Shown here in pieces: positions 29,014 through 40,539 of a stretch of 64,000 bases of DNA (positions within the stretch are counted from its first letter, which is position 1; every line of letters starts with the position of its first letter). The stretch lies in the NCBI RefSeq assembly GCF_023554995.1, contig NZ_JAMJPK010000001.1, forward strand, positions 682,001 to 746,000. The letters run 5' to 3'. This DNA is from Halomonas gemina. GTDB lineage: Bacteria; Pseudomonadota; Gammaproteobacteria; Pseudomonadales; Halomonadaceae. A model generated the notes under the pieces. The model was not told the origin of the DNA. It made no database searches and saw nothing but the letters and a program-made list of their open reading frames with translations. A program made the position numbers and the translations under genes.

Positions 29014-29928
29014 ATGCCTTCCAACGACGTCATGCCGGGTGGGGAAACGCCGCAGCCGGACTGGATCCTCGAGTTGACCGAGCAGTTGCCCGGAGTGATC
29101 TTCCAGCTACACCGGGCCCCAGACGGCCGGATGCACTTCCCCTACCTGGCCGGCAGCGGTACCCAACTGACCGGAATCGATCGACGTGACCTGGCGCAGA
29201 ATGCCCTGCTGGCCCTCGAGCGCCTGGCCGACGCGGATTACCCTCGCCTCATGGCTGCCATCGAGCGATCCGCCCGCTGGCAAAGCCCCATCACCACCAA
29301 GTTTCGGCTGCGCATGGCCGACGATCGCCTGAGCTGGATCGCCCTGCGCGCCCAGCCCCGCAAGGTCGACAACGGTGTCCTCTGGTACGGCATGATGATC
29401 GACATCAGCGAACAGATGGCCGAGGAGCAGCGGCTGCGCCGGCTATCTGACACCGACGACCTGACCGGCCTGGCGAATCGCCGCAAGCTGATGCAGCGCC
29501 TGGACGAGGAGATCTCGTTGAGCAACCGGCATGCCCTGCCACTGTCGCTGATGATGCTCGATCTCGATCACTTCAAGGCGATCAACGACACCTGGGGGCA
29601 CCTTCAGGGCGACCAGGTGCTCAGAGACCTCGCCGAGCTCTGCCGGGAAATGCTGCGCGAGGAGGACCTCGTGGCCCGGCTGGGTGGCGAGGAGTTCGCC
29701 CTGCTGCTGCCGCTGACGCCCGAGTTTCACTGCCGAAAGCTGGCGGAACGCCTGCGCGAGCGGATCGCCGATCATGACTTCGGTATCGGACCGGGACGCA
29801 TCACCGTCAGCATCGGCATCGCCGAACACCGCATCGGTGACTCCCGCGAGACCCTGATCCAGCGTGCCGACGAAAGCCTCTATGCAGCCAAGCACGGTGG
29901 GCGCAACCGGGTCATGGTCGGGGTCTAG
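29014..29928 (+). CDS. PAS-GGDEF diguanylate cyclase
   Basis: 304 residues from ATG 29014 (AAAAGGA upstream). The N-terminal PAS-like sensor (about 15-130; LTEQLPGVIFQLHRAPDGRMHFPYL ... MMIDISEQMAEEQ) is joined to a GGDEF domain (DDLTGLANRRKLMQRLDEE; LDLDHFKAINDTWGHLQGD). The active-site loop is GGEEF (RLGGEEFALLLPL), so it should make c-di-GMP. No inhibitory RxxD site is seen immediately before the loop. It overlaps the convergent hydrolase gene by four bases. Confidence 0.92.
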   Translation: MPSNDVMPGGETPQPDWILELTEQLPGVIFQLHRAPDGRMHFPYLAGSGTQLTGIDRRDLAQNALLALERLADADYPRLMAAIERSARWQSPITTKFRLRMADDRLSWIALRAQPRKVDNGVLWYGMMIDISEQMAEEQRLRRLSDTDDLTGLANRRKLMQRLDEEISLSNRHALPLSLMMLDLDHFKAINDTWGHLQGDQVLRDLAELCREMLREEDLVARLGGEEFALLLPLTPEFHCRKLAERLRERIADHDFGIGPGRITVSIGIAEHRIGDSRETLIQRADESLYAAKHGGRNRVMVGV

Positions 29929-30581
29929 ACACGGCCGAGATGGTCGAGAAACCAGCGGGCGGCATGGGCCTCGACCCTCTCCAGGGTGCCGGGCTCCTCG
30001 AAGAGATGGGTGGCGCCCGGCACGATCAGCAGCTCGCGAGGGCAGGCCATGCGCGCCATGGCCCGTTCGTTCAGTTCGATCACCTGGCTATCCCGGCCGC
30101 CGACCAGCATCAGGGTCGGCGCCTTCACCCGCGGCAGGGCCTCCCCGGCGAGGTCGGGCCGCCCTCCCCGCGAGACCACGGCCTGCACCAGCGCCGGCTG
30201 CTCGGCGGCGGCGATCAGTGCCGCCGCCGCCCCCGTGCTGGCCCCGAACAGGCCGATCTCCCATTCCCGGGTCTGGGGCGACTCGGCCACCCAGGCCACG
30301 GCCCCGCTCATGCGTGCGCCGATCAGGGGAATATCGAAGCGCAGCGCCCGGGTGCGTTCGTCGATCAGGCTCTCCTCCGGCGTCAGCAGGTCGAACAGCA
30401 GGGTCGCCAGCCCTTGCTCGGCCAGGTGGCGCGCCACCCGGCGGTTGCGCACGCTGAAACGGCTGCTGCCGCTGCCGTGGGCGAACACCACGATGCCCGC
30501 CGGGTGCTCGGGCAGTAGCAGGTCGCCTTCGAGCGTGACGCCGCACGTCTCGAGTTCGAGATGACGCTCGGTGATGGACAT
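29925..30581 (-). CDS. Alpha/beta hydrolase (dienelactone hydrolase-like)
   Basis: 218 residues from ATG 30581. The alpha/beta hydrolase core is clear: VVFAHGSGSSRFSVRNRRVA, nucleophile elbow GLFGASTGAAAALIAA (Ser in G-A-S-T-G), acid region APTLMLVGGRDSQVIEL and catalytic His in PGATHLFEEPGTLE. Substrate unknown. Divergent from recQ. Confidence 0.85.
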   Translation of the reverse strand: MSITERHLELETCGVTLEGDLLLPEHPAGIVVFAHGSGSSRFSVRNRRVARHLAEQGLATLLFDLLTPEESLIDERTRALRFDIPLIGARMSGAVAWVAESPQTREWEIGLFGASTGAAAALIAAAEQPALVQAVVSRGGRPDLAGEALPRVKAPTLMLVGGRDSQVIELNERAMARMACPRELLIVPGATHLFEEPGTLERVEAHAARWFLDHLGRV

Positions 30582-30728
30582 GGTGCCCTCCCTGCCCCGG
30601 CCTATGGTGGTGACGGAATCAATGAAAGTGTAGTGATAGCGGGCGCCATTGGCGCGGACGAGGGCGGACCAGCACGTTATACTGGACAGATTCCCAGTAA
30701 CCCTCCGACGACACAGCAGGCGGTGCCC

Positions 30729-32690
<1,962 letters not shown>

Positions 32691-32695
32691 CCGGG

Positions 32696-33325
32696 TCAGC
32701 CGCGACGGCGACGCGAGAGCACCAGGGTCAGCCAATGCACCGGCAGGTAGATCAGCAGCGGCCAGAGGAGCATCAGCAAAACCAGGTAAAGCAGCGGGTC
32801 CACCAGCGACTGGGGCTGCCCGAAGGGTCCTTGGGTCCAGTTGATGTTGCGCTCGGCCTCGGTCAAGAGATAGCTGGCAGGGATCACCAGCCAGGTCAGC
32901 GCACTCTGCCAGGCCAGCGCCCGACGGTCGTAGCCCAGCCGCCACACGGCGTAACCGGCCACCGGCGGCAGCAGCAGGTGGTAGAGCGACATCAGGCGAG
33001 TCAGCAGGGGGTGGCGGTCATCGAACATGTACTCGGTGCCGCCGATGGGGTGCCAGCCGGTCAGCCAGGCGGTGCCCACGTCCACCGCCCACAGGCTGCC
33101 GACCAGGGCCACCGCCAGCCACTGCATGGAGACCAGGCGCCGGCTCTCGCCCCACACCCCGGCGAGGAGCAGGAAGTTGGCCAGGTTGCACAGCCACCAG
33201 TAGTTCTGGGGACCGAGCAGCACCCAGTAGGTCGGCGCCCAGACGACGACCCACAGGCTCAGGACCAGCTTGAGCCACAGGGGCAAGCCCTGAGTCGGCA
33301 CGGAGTGTCCAGCCTGGCGAAACAT
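32696..33325 (-). CDS. Multi-pass membrane protein of unknown function, coupled to the TyrR-type regulator
   Basis: 209 residues, about six membrane segments (LWLKLVLSLWVVVWAPTYWVLLG; WLCNLANFLLLAGVW; LAVALVGSLWAVDVGTAWL and others). Characteristic motifs are GGTEYMFDDRHPLLTRLMSLYH and LLTEAERNINWTQGPFG. I do not recognise a named family. The ATG shares one base with the stop of the upstream TyrR-type gene, so it is probably co-translated with that regulator. Function unknown. Confidence 0.7.
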   Translation of the reverse strand: MFRQAGHSVPTQGLPLWLKLVLSLWVVVWAPTYWVLLGPQNYWWLCNLANFLLLAGVWGESRRLVSMQWLAVALVGSLWAVDVGTAWLTGWHPIGGTEYMFDDRHPLLTRLMSLYHLLLPPVAGYAVWRLGYDRRALAWQSALTWLVIPASYLLTEAERNINWTQGPFGQPQSLVDPLLYLVLLMLLWPLLIYLPVHWLTLVLSRRRRG

Positions 33326-34884
33326 CACGCCTCCCCGCCGATCCCGTAGCGCCTGAGCTTGTTGGCGATGGTGGTATGGGAGACCCCGAGACGCTTGGCC
33401 AGCTGCCGGCTGGAGGGATGCCGCGGATAGAGTTCGGCGAGCACCCGACGCTCCACCTCCCCGAGGATGCCGGCGAGGGAGCCCTCGAGGTCGATGCCCG
33501 CCAGGCCTGCCGAATCGCCGACGTCGGGCAGCCGCAGGTGGTCGGGCTCGATGGCCTCGCCCTCGCACAGCGAGACCGCCTGGAAGAGCACGTTCTCGAG
33601 CTGGCGGACATTGCCCGGCCAATGGTAGGCAGAGAGCCTCGCCAGGGCCGGCGTCGAGAGCGCCGGCAGGCGGCAGCCGATCTGGCGAGCCGCGCGGTCG
33701 ATGAAGTGCATCGCCAGCGCCTCGATGCCATCCCGGCACTCGCGCAGTGGCGGTACCTGAAGCGACAGCACGTTGAGGCGATGGTAGAGGTCCTGGCGAA
33801 ACAGCCCCTCGGCACAGAGCGCGGGCAGGTCCTGCTGGGTAGCACAGATCACCCGCACGTCGAGCCAGGTCTCCTCGTCGCTGCCCACCCGCCGGAAGCC
33901 GCCATCCTGCAGGAAACGCAGCAGCTTGACCTGCAGCCGCGGGCTCATCTCGCCCACCTCGTCGAGAAAGATGGTGCCCCCTGCCGTCAGCTCCAGCAGG
34001 CCCAGCTTGCCCTCGGGCCGTGCGCCCTCGAAGGCGCCGGGGGCATAGCCGAACAGCTCGGTCTCGGCCATCGACTCGGGCAGGCCGGCGCAGTTGAGGG
34101 CCATGAAGGGGGCCTGGCCACGCGCACTGGCCAGGTGGCAGGCCCGGGCCAGCAGCTCCTTGCCGGTACCGGTCTCGCCCTGGATCAGCAAGGGCGCGTC
34201 CAGCGGTGCCATCCGCCGCGCCTCGCGGATCAGTGCCTGCAGTCTCGGGCTCGCCTGGAAGATCGCCTCGAAGCCGCGAAGCTCCTGGCGCTGCACCTGG
34301 TAGATGCGCTCGCCGATGCGATCGGCCCGGTGAAGCGTCACCACGGCACCGGCCAGCGAGGCCACGTCGTCCTGATGCTCCCGGTGCAGCGGCGCGATAT
34401 CGGCCAGGAAGGTGGTCTCGCGCAGCGTGATGCGCAGGCCATTGACCCGGGCATTGTTGCGCCGGATCAGCGCCGGCAGGTCCAGTTCAGGGAGATGGCG
34501 ATCCAGCGAAAGCCCGGGCACCTCGTCGATGCGCACCCCGAGCAACTGCCCGGCGGCCCGGTTGGCGGCGACGATATGTCCCTCCATGTCGATGGACATC
34601 ACCGGGTCGGAGAGCGACGAGAGCAGCGCATCCAGCTCCAGGTGTCGCCGTTCGCTGGGCATCAGGCTGACCTGGCGCACCGCGAATACCCCCGGCACCG
34701 CCTCCAGCGCCGGCCGAAGGGTGGCCAGTTGCGCATGCAGCAGGTTAGGCACATGCAGGTAGATCGCATTGCCGTGCTCGCCACCGACCTCGCCACGGGC
34801 CACGTTGAGGCCGTAATCGGAGAAGTGGGCGACAATGTCGCGCAGGATGCCGATCCGGTTCTGGCAGTGAAACCTCAGTCGCAT
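33325..34884 (-). CDS. phhR: TyrR/PhhR-type regulator of aromatic amino acid catabolism
   Basis: 519 residues from MRLRFHCQNRIG; E. coli TyrR has 513. A GTG at 34929 would add 15 residues not typical of the family. Order: ACT-like domain (1-75), PAS (about 80-190), AAA+ domain with Walker A GETGTGKE (236-243) and Walker B IFLDEVGEM, and a C-terminal TyrR-type helix-turn-helix (SSRQLAKRLGVSHTTIANKLRRYGI). The loop that contacts sigma-54 reads GAFEGA (283-288) instead of GAFTGA, consistent with a regulator that works with sigma-70. Divergent from phhA. Confidence 0.93.
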   Translation of the reverse strand: MRLRFHCQNRIGILRDIVAHFSDYGLNVARGEVGGEHGNAIYLHVPNLLHAQLATLRPALEAVPGVFAVRQVSLMPSERRHLELDALLSSLSDPVMSIDMEGHIVAANRAAGQLLGVRIDEVPGLSLDRHLPELDLPALIRRNNARVNGLRITLRETTFLADIAPLHREHQDDVASLAGAVVTLHRADRIGERIYQVQRQELRGFEAIFQASPRLQALIREARRMAPLDAPLLIQGETGTGKELLARACHLASARGQAPFMALNCAGLPESMAETELFGYAPGAFEGARPEGKLGLLELTAGGTIFLDEVGEMSPRLQVKLLRFLQDGGFRRVGSDEETWLDVRVICATQQDLPALCAEGLFRQDLYHRLNVLSLQVPPLRECRDGIEALAMHFIDRAARQIGCRLPALSTPALARLSAYHWPGNVRQLENVLFQAVSLCEGEAIEPDHLRLPDVGDSAGLAGIDLEGSLAGILGEVERRVLAELYPRHPSSRQLAKRLGVSHTTIANKLRRYGIGGEA

Positions 34885-34939
34885 CGGGCCAAGTTCTCTC
34901 GTGGGTGTCTGGAAAGTCGTCACGTCCACGTGACTCGAG

Positions 34940-34957
34940 TGTCAAGATAACGTGACA
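34940..34957. promoter_or_regulatory. TyrR/PhhR box in the phhR-phhA gap (phhR-proximal)
   Basis: TGTCAA-GATAAC-GTGACA matches TGTAAA-N6-TTTACA at 9 of 12 arm positions, about 55 bases upstream of the phhR start. The position suggests autoregulation of phhR. Confidence 0.55.
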
Positions 34958-35022
34958 CCTGCACCGCCTCAATCCGCGCCAGCACGCATCTTGCCCCCTG
35001 GATCCTGGCTAGCGAAAAGAAT

Positions 35023-35040
35023 CGTCACGATTCCTTTACA
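35023..35040. promoter_or_regulatory. TyrR/PhhR box in the phhR-phhA gap (phhA-proximal)
   Basis: CGTCAC-GATTCC-TTTACA has one perfect half site (TTTACA) and a weaker partner, 125 bases upstream of the phhA ATG. It is well placed for activation of phhABC by the divergent regulator. Confidence 0.5.
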
Positions 35041-35164
35041 GCGCAATGCCCGCGGACTGCCTGACATCAGTGGTCAGAGGCCCCGCTCGCCGTCCCGTCA
35101 TGCCTAGACTCGAGAGGATTCCGCACGGCCGACAACAACCCACAAGCGACGCCACGGAGAACCC

Positions 35165-36025
35165 ATGACGACTGCGACATCCCGATTGAGTGAACTGAGC
35201 GAGTTCGCCAGCAAGACCGGCTACCGCGCTCGACTCCCCGACGACCAAGGCCATATCGCCTACAGCGACACCGAGCACGGCACCTGGCACGCTCTGATGC
35301 AGCGCCAGCTGGGCATGATCGAGGGACGCGTCTGCCAGCAGTACCTCGACGGCCTGGAGCGCCTGGCCCTGCCCGAGGACCGCATCCCCCAGCTCGGCGA
35401 GGTGGACCGGGTCCTGCAGGCCGCCACCGGCTGGCAGACGGCCCAGGTACCCGCCCTGATCCCCTTCGACACCTTCTTCGACCTGCTCGCCAACCGACGC
35501 TTTCCCGTGGCCACCTTCATCCGTACGCCGGAGGAGATGGACTACCTGAAGGAGCCGGACATCTTCCACGAGATCTTCGGCCACTGCCCGATGCTCACCG
35601 ACCCCTCGTTCGCCGAGTTCACCGCCACCTACGGTCGCCTGGGCAAGGCCGCCACCCCGAAGGAGCGGGTCTATCTGGCGCGGCTCTACTGGCTCACCGT
35701 GGAGTTCGGCCTGGTCGATACACCGGCCGGGCGGCGCATCTACGGCGGCGGCATCATCTCCTCGCCGAAGGAGACCCTCCACGCGCTCTCCGACGTGCCG
35801 GCACACCGCCCCTTCGATCCCGTGGATGCCCTGCGCACCCCCTACCGCATCGACATCCTCCAGCCGCTCTACTACGTGCTTGACGATCTCACCACCCTGC
35901 ATGACCTTTCTCGGCAGGACATCATGGGCATGGTGCAGCGCGCCATGGAACTGGGCCTCTTCGAGCCCCGTTTCGAGCCTGCCCCATCAGCCCAAAGCCC
36001 CCAAGACGACAAGGAGACACCATGA
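35165..36025 (+). CDS. phhA: Phenylalanine 4-monooxygenase
   Basis: 286 residues. Hydroxylates phenylalanine to tyrosine with tetrahydrobiopterin-type cofactor. The 2-His-1-carboxylate iron site is intact: HEIFGH (His135, His140) and Glu180 in [10 protein letters not shown]. Bacterial catalytic-domain form without a regulatory ACT domain. First gene of the phhABC operon; overlaps phhB by four bases. Confidence 0.96.
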   Translation: MTTATSRLSELSEFASKTGYRARLPDDQGHIAYSDTEHGTWHALMQRQLGMIEGRVCQQYLDGLERLALPEDRIPQLGEVDRVLQAATGWQTAQVPALIPFDTFFDLLANRRFPVATFIRTPEEMDYLKEPDIFHEIFGHCPMLTDPSFAEFTATYGRLGKAATPKERVYLARLYWLTVEFGLVDTPAGRRIYGGGIISSPKETLHALSDVPAHRPFDPVDALRTPYRIDILQPLYYVLDDLTTLHDLSRQDIMGMVQRAMELGLFEPRFEPAPSAQSPQDDKETP

Positions 36026-36360
36026 GCCAGCTATCCGAACAGCAGTGCGAGGCCTGCAGCGCAGACGCCCCCCAGGCCACCGAGACCGAGATCGAGCAGT
36101 ACAAGACCGAGATCCCCGAGTGGCAGATCATCGAGCGCGATGGCATCATGAAGCTGGAGCGGATCTTCACGTTCCGCAACTTCAAGCAGGCCCTCGACTT
36201 CACCAACCGCGTCGGCGAGATCGCCGAGGAAGCCGGGCACCATCCGGCCCTGCTGACCGAATGGGGCAAGGTCACTGTGACCTGGTGGTCGCACGAGATG
36301 AAGGGCCTGCACAGGAACGATTTCATTCTTGCCGCCAGAACCGACGAGGTAGCGAAATAA
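36022..36360 (+). CDS. phhB: Pterin-4a-carbinolamine dehydratase
   Basis: 112 residues. Regenerates the pterin cofactor used by PhhA. The active-site pattern is present ([53 protein letters not shown]), with the catalytic His pair in AGHHP and a third His in SHEMKGL. ATG overlaps the phhA stop; the next gene starts immediately after its stop. Confidence 0.96.
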   Translation: MSQLSEQQCEACSADAPQATETEIEQYKTEIPEWQIIERDGIMKLERIFTFRNFKQALDFTNRVGEIAEEAGHHPALLTEWGKVTVTWWSHEMKGLHRNDFILAARTDEVAK

Positions 36361-37548
36361 ATGTTCGAGAAAATTGAGCGGGTTCCCGGGGACGCCATCC
36401 TCGGTCTGATCGAGGCCTTCAAGAAGGACACCAACCCTCAGAAGGTCGATCTCGGCGTCGGCGTCTACAAAGACGACCAGGGCAACACCCCGGTGATGCG
36501 CGCCGTCAAGGAAGCCGAGGCCCTGCTGCTCAAGAACGAGACCACCAAGACCTACATCGGCTCCCATGGCGCGCCGGAGTACGGCGAGGTGATCCTGCCC
36601 ATGGTGCTGGGCGAGGGCTCACCGGTGCTGGAGGCCAAGCGTGCCAGTGCCACCCAGTCCCCCGGCGGTACCGGCGCCCTGCGCCTGGCGGCCGACTTCA
36701 TCGCCAAGCAGCTCCCCGGCAGAGACATCTGGGTCTCCGACCCGACCTGGCCGAACCACCTGGGGATCTTCCCGGCCGCTGGCCTGACGCTGCAAAAGTA
36801 CCCCTATGTGGACGCCGAGAACCGTCTCGACTTCGACGGCATGCTGGCGGCGCTCAAGCAGATCCCTGAGGGTGACGTGGTGCTGCTGCACGCCTGCTGC
36901 CACAACCCCACCGGCTTCGACCTCTCCCGCGACCAGTGGCATCAGGTGCTGGAGGTGGTCCGCGAGCGCAGCCTGCTGCCGCTGATCGACTTCGCCTACC
37001 AGGGCTTCGGCGAGGGCCTGGACGAGGACGCCTACGGGGTGCGCCTGATGGCCGAGAAGCTCGACGAGGTGATCATCACCAGCTCCTGCTCCAAGAACTT
37101 CGGCATCTACTGCGAGCGCACCGGCTGCTTGATCATGGTGGCCAAGAACAATGAGCAGATGGAGAACGTCCGCTCGCAGATCGCCATCGTGGCCCGCGAG
37201 AACTACTCCAACCCGCCGGCACACGGCGGCGCCATCGTCAGCGAGATCCTGCACTCCGCAGAGCTTGCGGCGATCTGGCGCGAGGAGCTCACCGAGATGC
37301 GCGACCGCATCAACACCCTGCGTCGCGACTTCGTCGAGGCCCTCAAGCCGGCCGGCCTGGACCAGAAATACGCCTGCGTGGCCGAACAGCGCGGCATGTT
37401 CTCCTACACCGGCCTGACGCCCGAGCAGGTCGACCGCCTGCGCGACGAGTACGGCATCTACATGGTGCGCTCGGGCCGCGCCAACGTGGCCGGCTTCTCC
37501 CACGAGAACCTGCCCTATCTGGCCAAGGCAATCGCCGCGGTCAACTGA
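36361..37548 (+). CDS. phhC: Aromatic amino acid aminotransferase
   Basis: 395 residues, aspartate/tyrosine aminotransferase fold I. PLP lysine in SSCSKNFGIYCERTG, pyridine-contact DFAYQGFGEG, substrate-carboxylate Arg near the end (VRSGRANVAGF). Starts at the base following the phhB stop. With PhhA it would convert phenylalanine through tyrosine to 4-hydroxyphenylpyruvate, the Hpd substrate. TyrB is the equivalent name elsewhere. Confidence 0.94.
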   Translation: MFEKIERVPGDAILGLIEAFKKDTNPQKVDLGVGVYKDDQGNTPVMRAVKEAEALLLKNETTKTYIGSHGAPEYGEVILPMVLGEGSPVLEAKRASATQSPGGTGALRLAADFIAKQLPGRDIWVSDPTWPNHLGIFPAAGLTLQKYPYVDAENRLDFDGMLAALKQIPEGDVVLLHACCHNPTGFDLSRDQWHQVLEVVRERSLLPLIDFAYQGFGEGLDEDAYGVRLMAEKLDEVIITSSCSKNFGIYCERTGCLIMVAKNNEQMENVRSQIAIVARENYSNPPAHGGAIVSEILHSAELAAIWREELTEMRDRINTLRRDFVEALKPAGLDQKYACVAEQRGMFSYTGLTPEQVDRLRDEYGIYMVRSGRANVAGFSHENLPYLAKAIAAVN

Positions 37549-37576
37549 TCGTCACCGCGCCCGGGACCAGCAAGCC

Positions 37577-37610
37577 AAGGCCCCGCCGGGAAACCGGCGG
37601 GGCCTTCTCG
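37577..37610 (+). terminator. Terminator of phhABC
   Basis: A 13-bp stem, AAGGCCCCGCCGG (37577-37589) with CCGGCGGGGCCTT (37594-37606), has a GAAA tetraloop and is followed by CTCGTTTG. It lies between two convergent genes and may serve dadA as well. Confidence 0.85.
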
Positions 37611-37653
37611 TTTGCCAGTGGCTTGGTACTGGTTCCCTTGCTCCTCGCCCGCA

Positions 37654-38913
37654 TCAAGCCGCGTAGCGGGAGACATCCAGGCCACTGGGATCGATCGCCG
37701 GGGCCTTGCCGCTCATCAGGTCGGCCAGCAGCTGGCCGCTGCCGCAGCTCATGGTCCAGCCCAGGGTGCCGTGACCGGTGTTCAGCCACAGGTTGTCGAC
37801 CCGGGTGGCGCCGATGATCGGCGTGGAGTCGGGGGTCATGGGGCGCAGGCCGGTCCAGAACTCTGCGTTGGCCACATCGCCCCCTTCCGGGAAGACGTCA
37901 CGCACCACCATGCCGATGGTGGCGCGGCGCTTCTCCAGCAGATCGAGGTTGTAGGAGGCCAGCTCGGCGGTGCCGCCCACCCGGATGCGGTCATCGAAGC
38001 GCGAGATCGCCACCTTGAAGGTCTCGTCCATCACCGTGGACTGGGGCGCGCCGCCGTCATCGGTGACCGGCACGGTCAGGCTGTAGCCCTTGACCGGATA
38101 GATCGGCAGCCTGACCCCCAGATCCTTGACCAGAAACGGCGAATAGCTCCCCAGGCAGACCACGTAGGCATCGGCGGTGAGCTCGCCAGCACTGGTCACC
38201 ACGCTCTCGATGGCGCCGGCACTGCGCTTGAGCCGCTGGATGTCGATGTTGAAACGGAACTCGACGCCCAGCCGGTCGCGGCAGTAGTCCGCGAGGCGGT
38301 TGGTGAAGAGGTGGCAATCGCCGGTCTGGTCGTCAGGCAGGTGCAGGCCACCGACGAACTTGCCGGGCACCCGGGCCAGGGCGGGCTCCACACCGGCGAT
38401 CTCGTCGGCGTTGAGCAGCCGGTGGCGCACCCCGCACTGCTCGAGCACCTTCATGTCCTTGGCCACCGCTTCCACCTGGCTCTCGTGGCGGAAAAGCTGC
38501 AGCAGGCCACGCTGGCGATCCTCGTAGCGGATACCGGTCTCGTCGCGCAGGGCATTGATGCAGGTTCGGCTATGCTCGGCCACGCGCACCATACGCTCCT
38601 TGTTGACCATGTAGCGGTCGGCATTGCAGTTGCCCAGCATCTGCATCATGAAGCGCGCCATGGTCGGATCCATCTTGGGTTGGATCTTGAGCGGGGCGTG
38701 CTCCTGGAACATCCACTTGACCGCCTTCTGCGGGATGCCGGGCGCCGCCCAGGGCGAGGAAAATCCGAAGGAGACCTGGCCCGCGTTGCCGTAGCTGGTT
38801 TCCAGCGCCGGTGATGGCTGACGGTCCACCACCGTGACCTCGTGGCCCTGGCGGGCCAGGTAATAGGCGCTGGTGACGCCGACGACGCCGCTGCCGAGAA
38901 TCAGTACCTTCAT
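37654..38913 (-). CDS. dadA: D-amino acid dehydrogenase small subunit DadA
   Basis: 419 residues from [20 protein letters not shown], a Rossmann FAD-binding motif at the N-terminus, with AGAAGGGGAG upstream. Other features: [25 protein letters not shown] and the C-terminal FAD motif [21 protein letters not shown]. Oxidises D-amino acids (classically D-alanine) to keto acids, feeding the respiratory chain. The upstream leader carries nine copies of a 7-bp repeat. That array is open in the dadA frame, so an ATG at 39057 could in principle extend the protein by 48 residues. Confidence 0.94.
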   Translation of the reverse strand: MKVLILGSGVVGVTSAYYLARQGHEVTVVDRQPSPALETSYGNAGQVSFGFSSPWAAPGIPQKAVKWMFQEHAPLKIQPKMDPTMARFMMQMLGNCNADRYMVNKERMVRVAEHSRTCINALRDETGIRYEDRQRGLLQLFRHESQVEAVAKDMKVLEQCGVRHRLLNADEIAGVEPALARVPGKFVGGLHLPDDQTGDCHLFTNRLADYCRDRLGVEFRFNIDIQRLKRSAGAIESVVTSAGELTADAYVVCLGSYSPFLVKDLGVRLPIYPVKGYSLTVPVTDDGGAPQSTVMDETFKVAISRFDDRIRVGGTAELASYNLDLLEKRRATIGMVVRDVFPEGGDVANAEFWTGLRPMTPDSTPIIGATRVDNLWLNTGHGTLGWTMSCGSGQLLADLMSGKAPAIDPSGLDVSRYAA

Positions 38914-38943
38914 GGGGTCTCCCCTTCTGCCTTGTGGTTGTAA

Positions 38944-39006
38944 GCGCCGAGCGCCGAGCGCCGAGCGCCGAGCGCCGAGCGCCGAGCGCCGAGCGCCGAG
39001 CGCCGA
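38944..39006. repeat. Nine-copy heptanucleotide tandem repeat (GCGCCGA)9 in the dadA leader
   Basis: Nine perfect, uninterrupted GCGCCGA units (63 bp) begin 31 bases upstream of the dadA ATG. A -10-like TATACT (minus strand, 39018-39013) would start transcription almost exactly at the edge of the array, putting it in the 5' untranslated leader. Perfect short repeats of this length are prone to slipped-strand copy change. Confidence 0.9.
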
Positions 39007-39028
39007 GCAGGCAGTATAGGGATCTATG

Positions 39029-39055
39029 GCCGAGATATTCGACTGAATATTCGGC
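39029..39055. promoter_or_regulatory. Palindrome overlapping the dadA promoter region
   Basis: GCCGAGATATTC and GAATATTCGGC are inverted arms with one bulged base and a 4-base spacer, directly upstream of the -10-like TATACT of dadA. A plausible operator, for example for an Lrp-type regulator as in other dad operons; the binder is inference. The surrounding 39056-39122 is AT-rich. Confidence 0.4.
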
Positions 39056-39122
39056 ATTTAGCATGATATTTATTTTTAATAAAGATTTATATCAGGCTTT
39101 ACGTCTTCAAAGGTCTATATTT

Positions 39123-40484
39123 TTAGTTTATTTCACTGGTCGCTTGTTCCGGCTGCCGCCGGGGGCTGGCGAGGATGCGTCGCAGTACCTGCCAGGCCGC
39201 CAGGCCCGCCAGCAGGTTGCCGATTGCCGCGCCCATGGCCAGGCCCAGCAGGTCACCCAGCCAGGCCCCGGCCCAGAGACAAGGCAGGTAGAAGACGAAC
39301 AGCCGGGCGCCCGACATCAGCATGGCGCGCAGCGGCCAGCCCAGGGCGTTGCCCGCCGAGACCACGATCATGCAGACCCCCAGTGCCGCATAGCTGGGCA
39401 GCAGGAAGCGGATCAGGGTCGCCAGGTCATCGCGCACCTCGGGATTGCCGGAAAGGGCCAGCGCCACCCAGGGTGAGGCCAGGGCCATCAGGATCCCCAG
39501 CGACAGTTGCCAGACCACCACCACCCGCAGTGCCAGGCGCATCAGCCGATGGATCTGCTCCCAGTCCCCGGCGCCATAGCAGCGCCCGAGCCAGGGCGGC
39601 AGCGACATGGTCATGGCCAGCACCACCATCAGCGAGAGGGTCTCCAGGCGGCTGGCCAGCCCCCAGGCCGCCACCTGCGCCTCGCCCAGCGACGCCACCA
39701 CCGAGATGGCGAGCATCGCGGCCAGGGGCGGCATCAGCTGGCTGATCATGGCCGGACCGGCAATGCCGGCGAAGGGCAGCAACGAACGGCGCAGCTCCCC
39801 GAACACCCCCTCGGCCGCCAGCCAATCCATGGCTCTCAGTCGGCGACCCAGCACCAGCAGACCGCTGGCGAAGGCGATCGTCGTGGCCCACGCCGCGCCG
39901 GGCAGCCCCCACCCCTGCCAGGGGCCGACGCCAAAGATCAGCAGCGGGTCGAGGAGCAGGTTGACCAGGCTGGTGATCACCATCATCTTGCCGGGCAGCC
40001 AGGTGTCCCCGTGGGCCCGGAACAGGCTATAGCCGAAATAGAGCACCGCCCCCAGCCAGGCCGCCAGCAGCTGGGGCGCCCAGTAGGCCCTGATCAGCGC
40101 ACGAGTGGACTCGTCGGCACCCAGCAGGGCAAAGACGGGCCCCTGGATGGCCCACAGCAGCACCACCAGCAGGGCGATGGTGACGGTTCCCGCCAGCAGC
40201 ACCAGGCTGCCCAGTCGCCGTGCCCGGGCGGCCTCGCCTGCCCCCAGGGCACGCGAGATCAGTGCCGCGATGGCGATCCCCATGCCGACCTGAACGCCGA
40301 TGACCAGGAAGGACAACGGAAAGGTGAAGGACTGGGCGGCCAGCGGTGCGGTGCCGAGGCGCGCGATAAAGGCACTGTCCACCAGTTGGAAGCCGAGCAG
40401 TGCCAGCACGCCGATGGCCATGGGCCAGGTCTGGCGCCAGAGGGTTAGGCCAAGCGAGGAACGGGATTCGTCGAGGGAATTCAC
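39123..40484 (-). CDS. MATE-family efflux transporter
   Basis: 453 residues, about 12 membrane spans. DinF/NorM-type features: WPMAIGVLALLGFQLVDSAFIARLGTAPLAAQSFTFPLSFLVIGVQVGMGIAIAALISRALG and the symmetric second half with FAGIAGPAMISQLMPPLAAMLAISVVASLGEAQVAAWGLASRLE. Exports cationic or toxic compounds in exchange for Na+ or H+. Substrate unknown. Confidence 0.92.
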   Translation of the reverse strand: MNSLDESRSSLGLTLWRQTWPMAIGVLALLGFQLVDSAFIARLGTAPLAAQSFTFPLSFLVIGVQVGMGIAIAALISRALGAGEAARARRLGSLVLLAGTVTIALLVVLLWAIQGPVFALLGADESTRALIRAYWAPQLLAAWLGAVLYFGYSLFRAHGDTWLPGKMMVITSLVNLLLDPLLIFGVGPWQGWGLPGAAWATTIAFASGLLVLGRRLRAMDWLAAEGVFGELRRSLLPFAGIAGPAMISQLMPPLAAMLAISVVASLGEAQVAAWGLASRLETLSLMVVLAMTMSLPPWLGRCYGAGDWEQIHRLMRLALRVVVVWQLSLGILMALASPWVALALSGNPEVRDDLATLIRFLLPSYAALGVCMIVVSAGNALGWPLRAMLMSGARLFVFYLPCLWAGAWLGDLLGLAMGAAIGNLLAGLAAWQVLRRILASPRRQPEQATSEIN

Positions 40485-40539
40485 AGGGGCTCCGTGGTCG
40501 TCCGCAAGGCAGGCATTCTACGCCAAGCAGGCGGCGGAC

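Noticed and set aside
38944..39006. CRISPR-like array
   Set aside because: Units are seven bases with no spacers; it is a simple tandem repeat.
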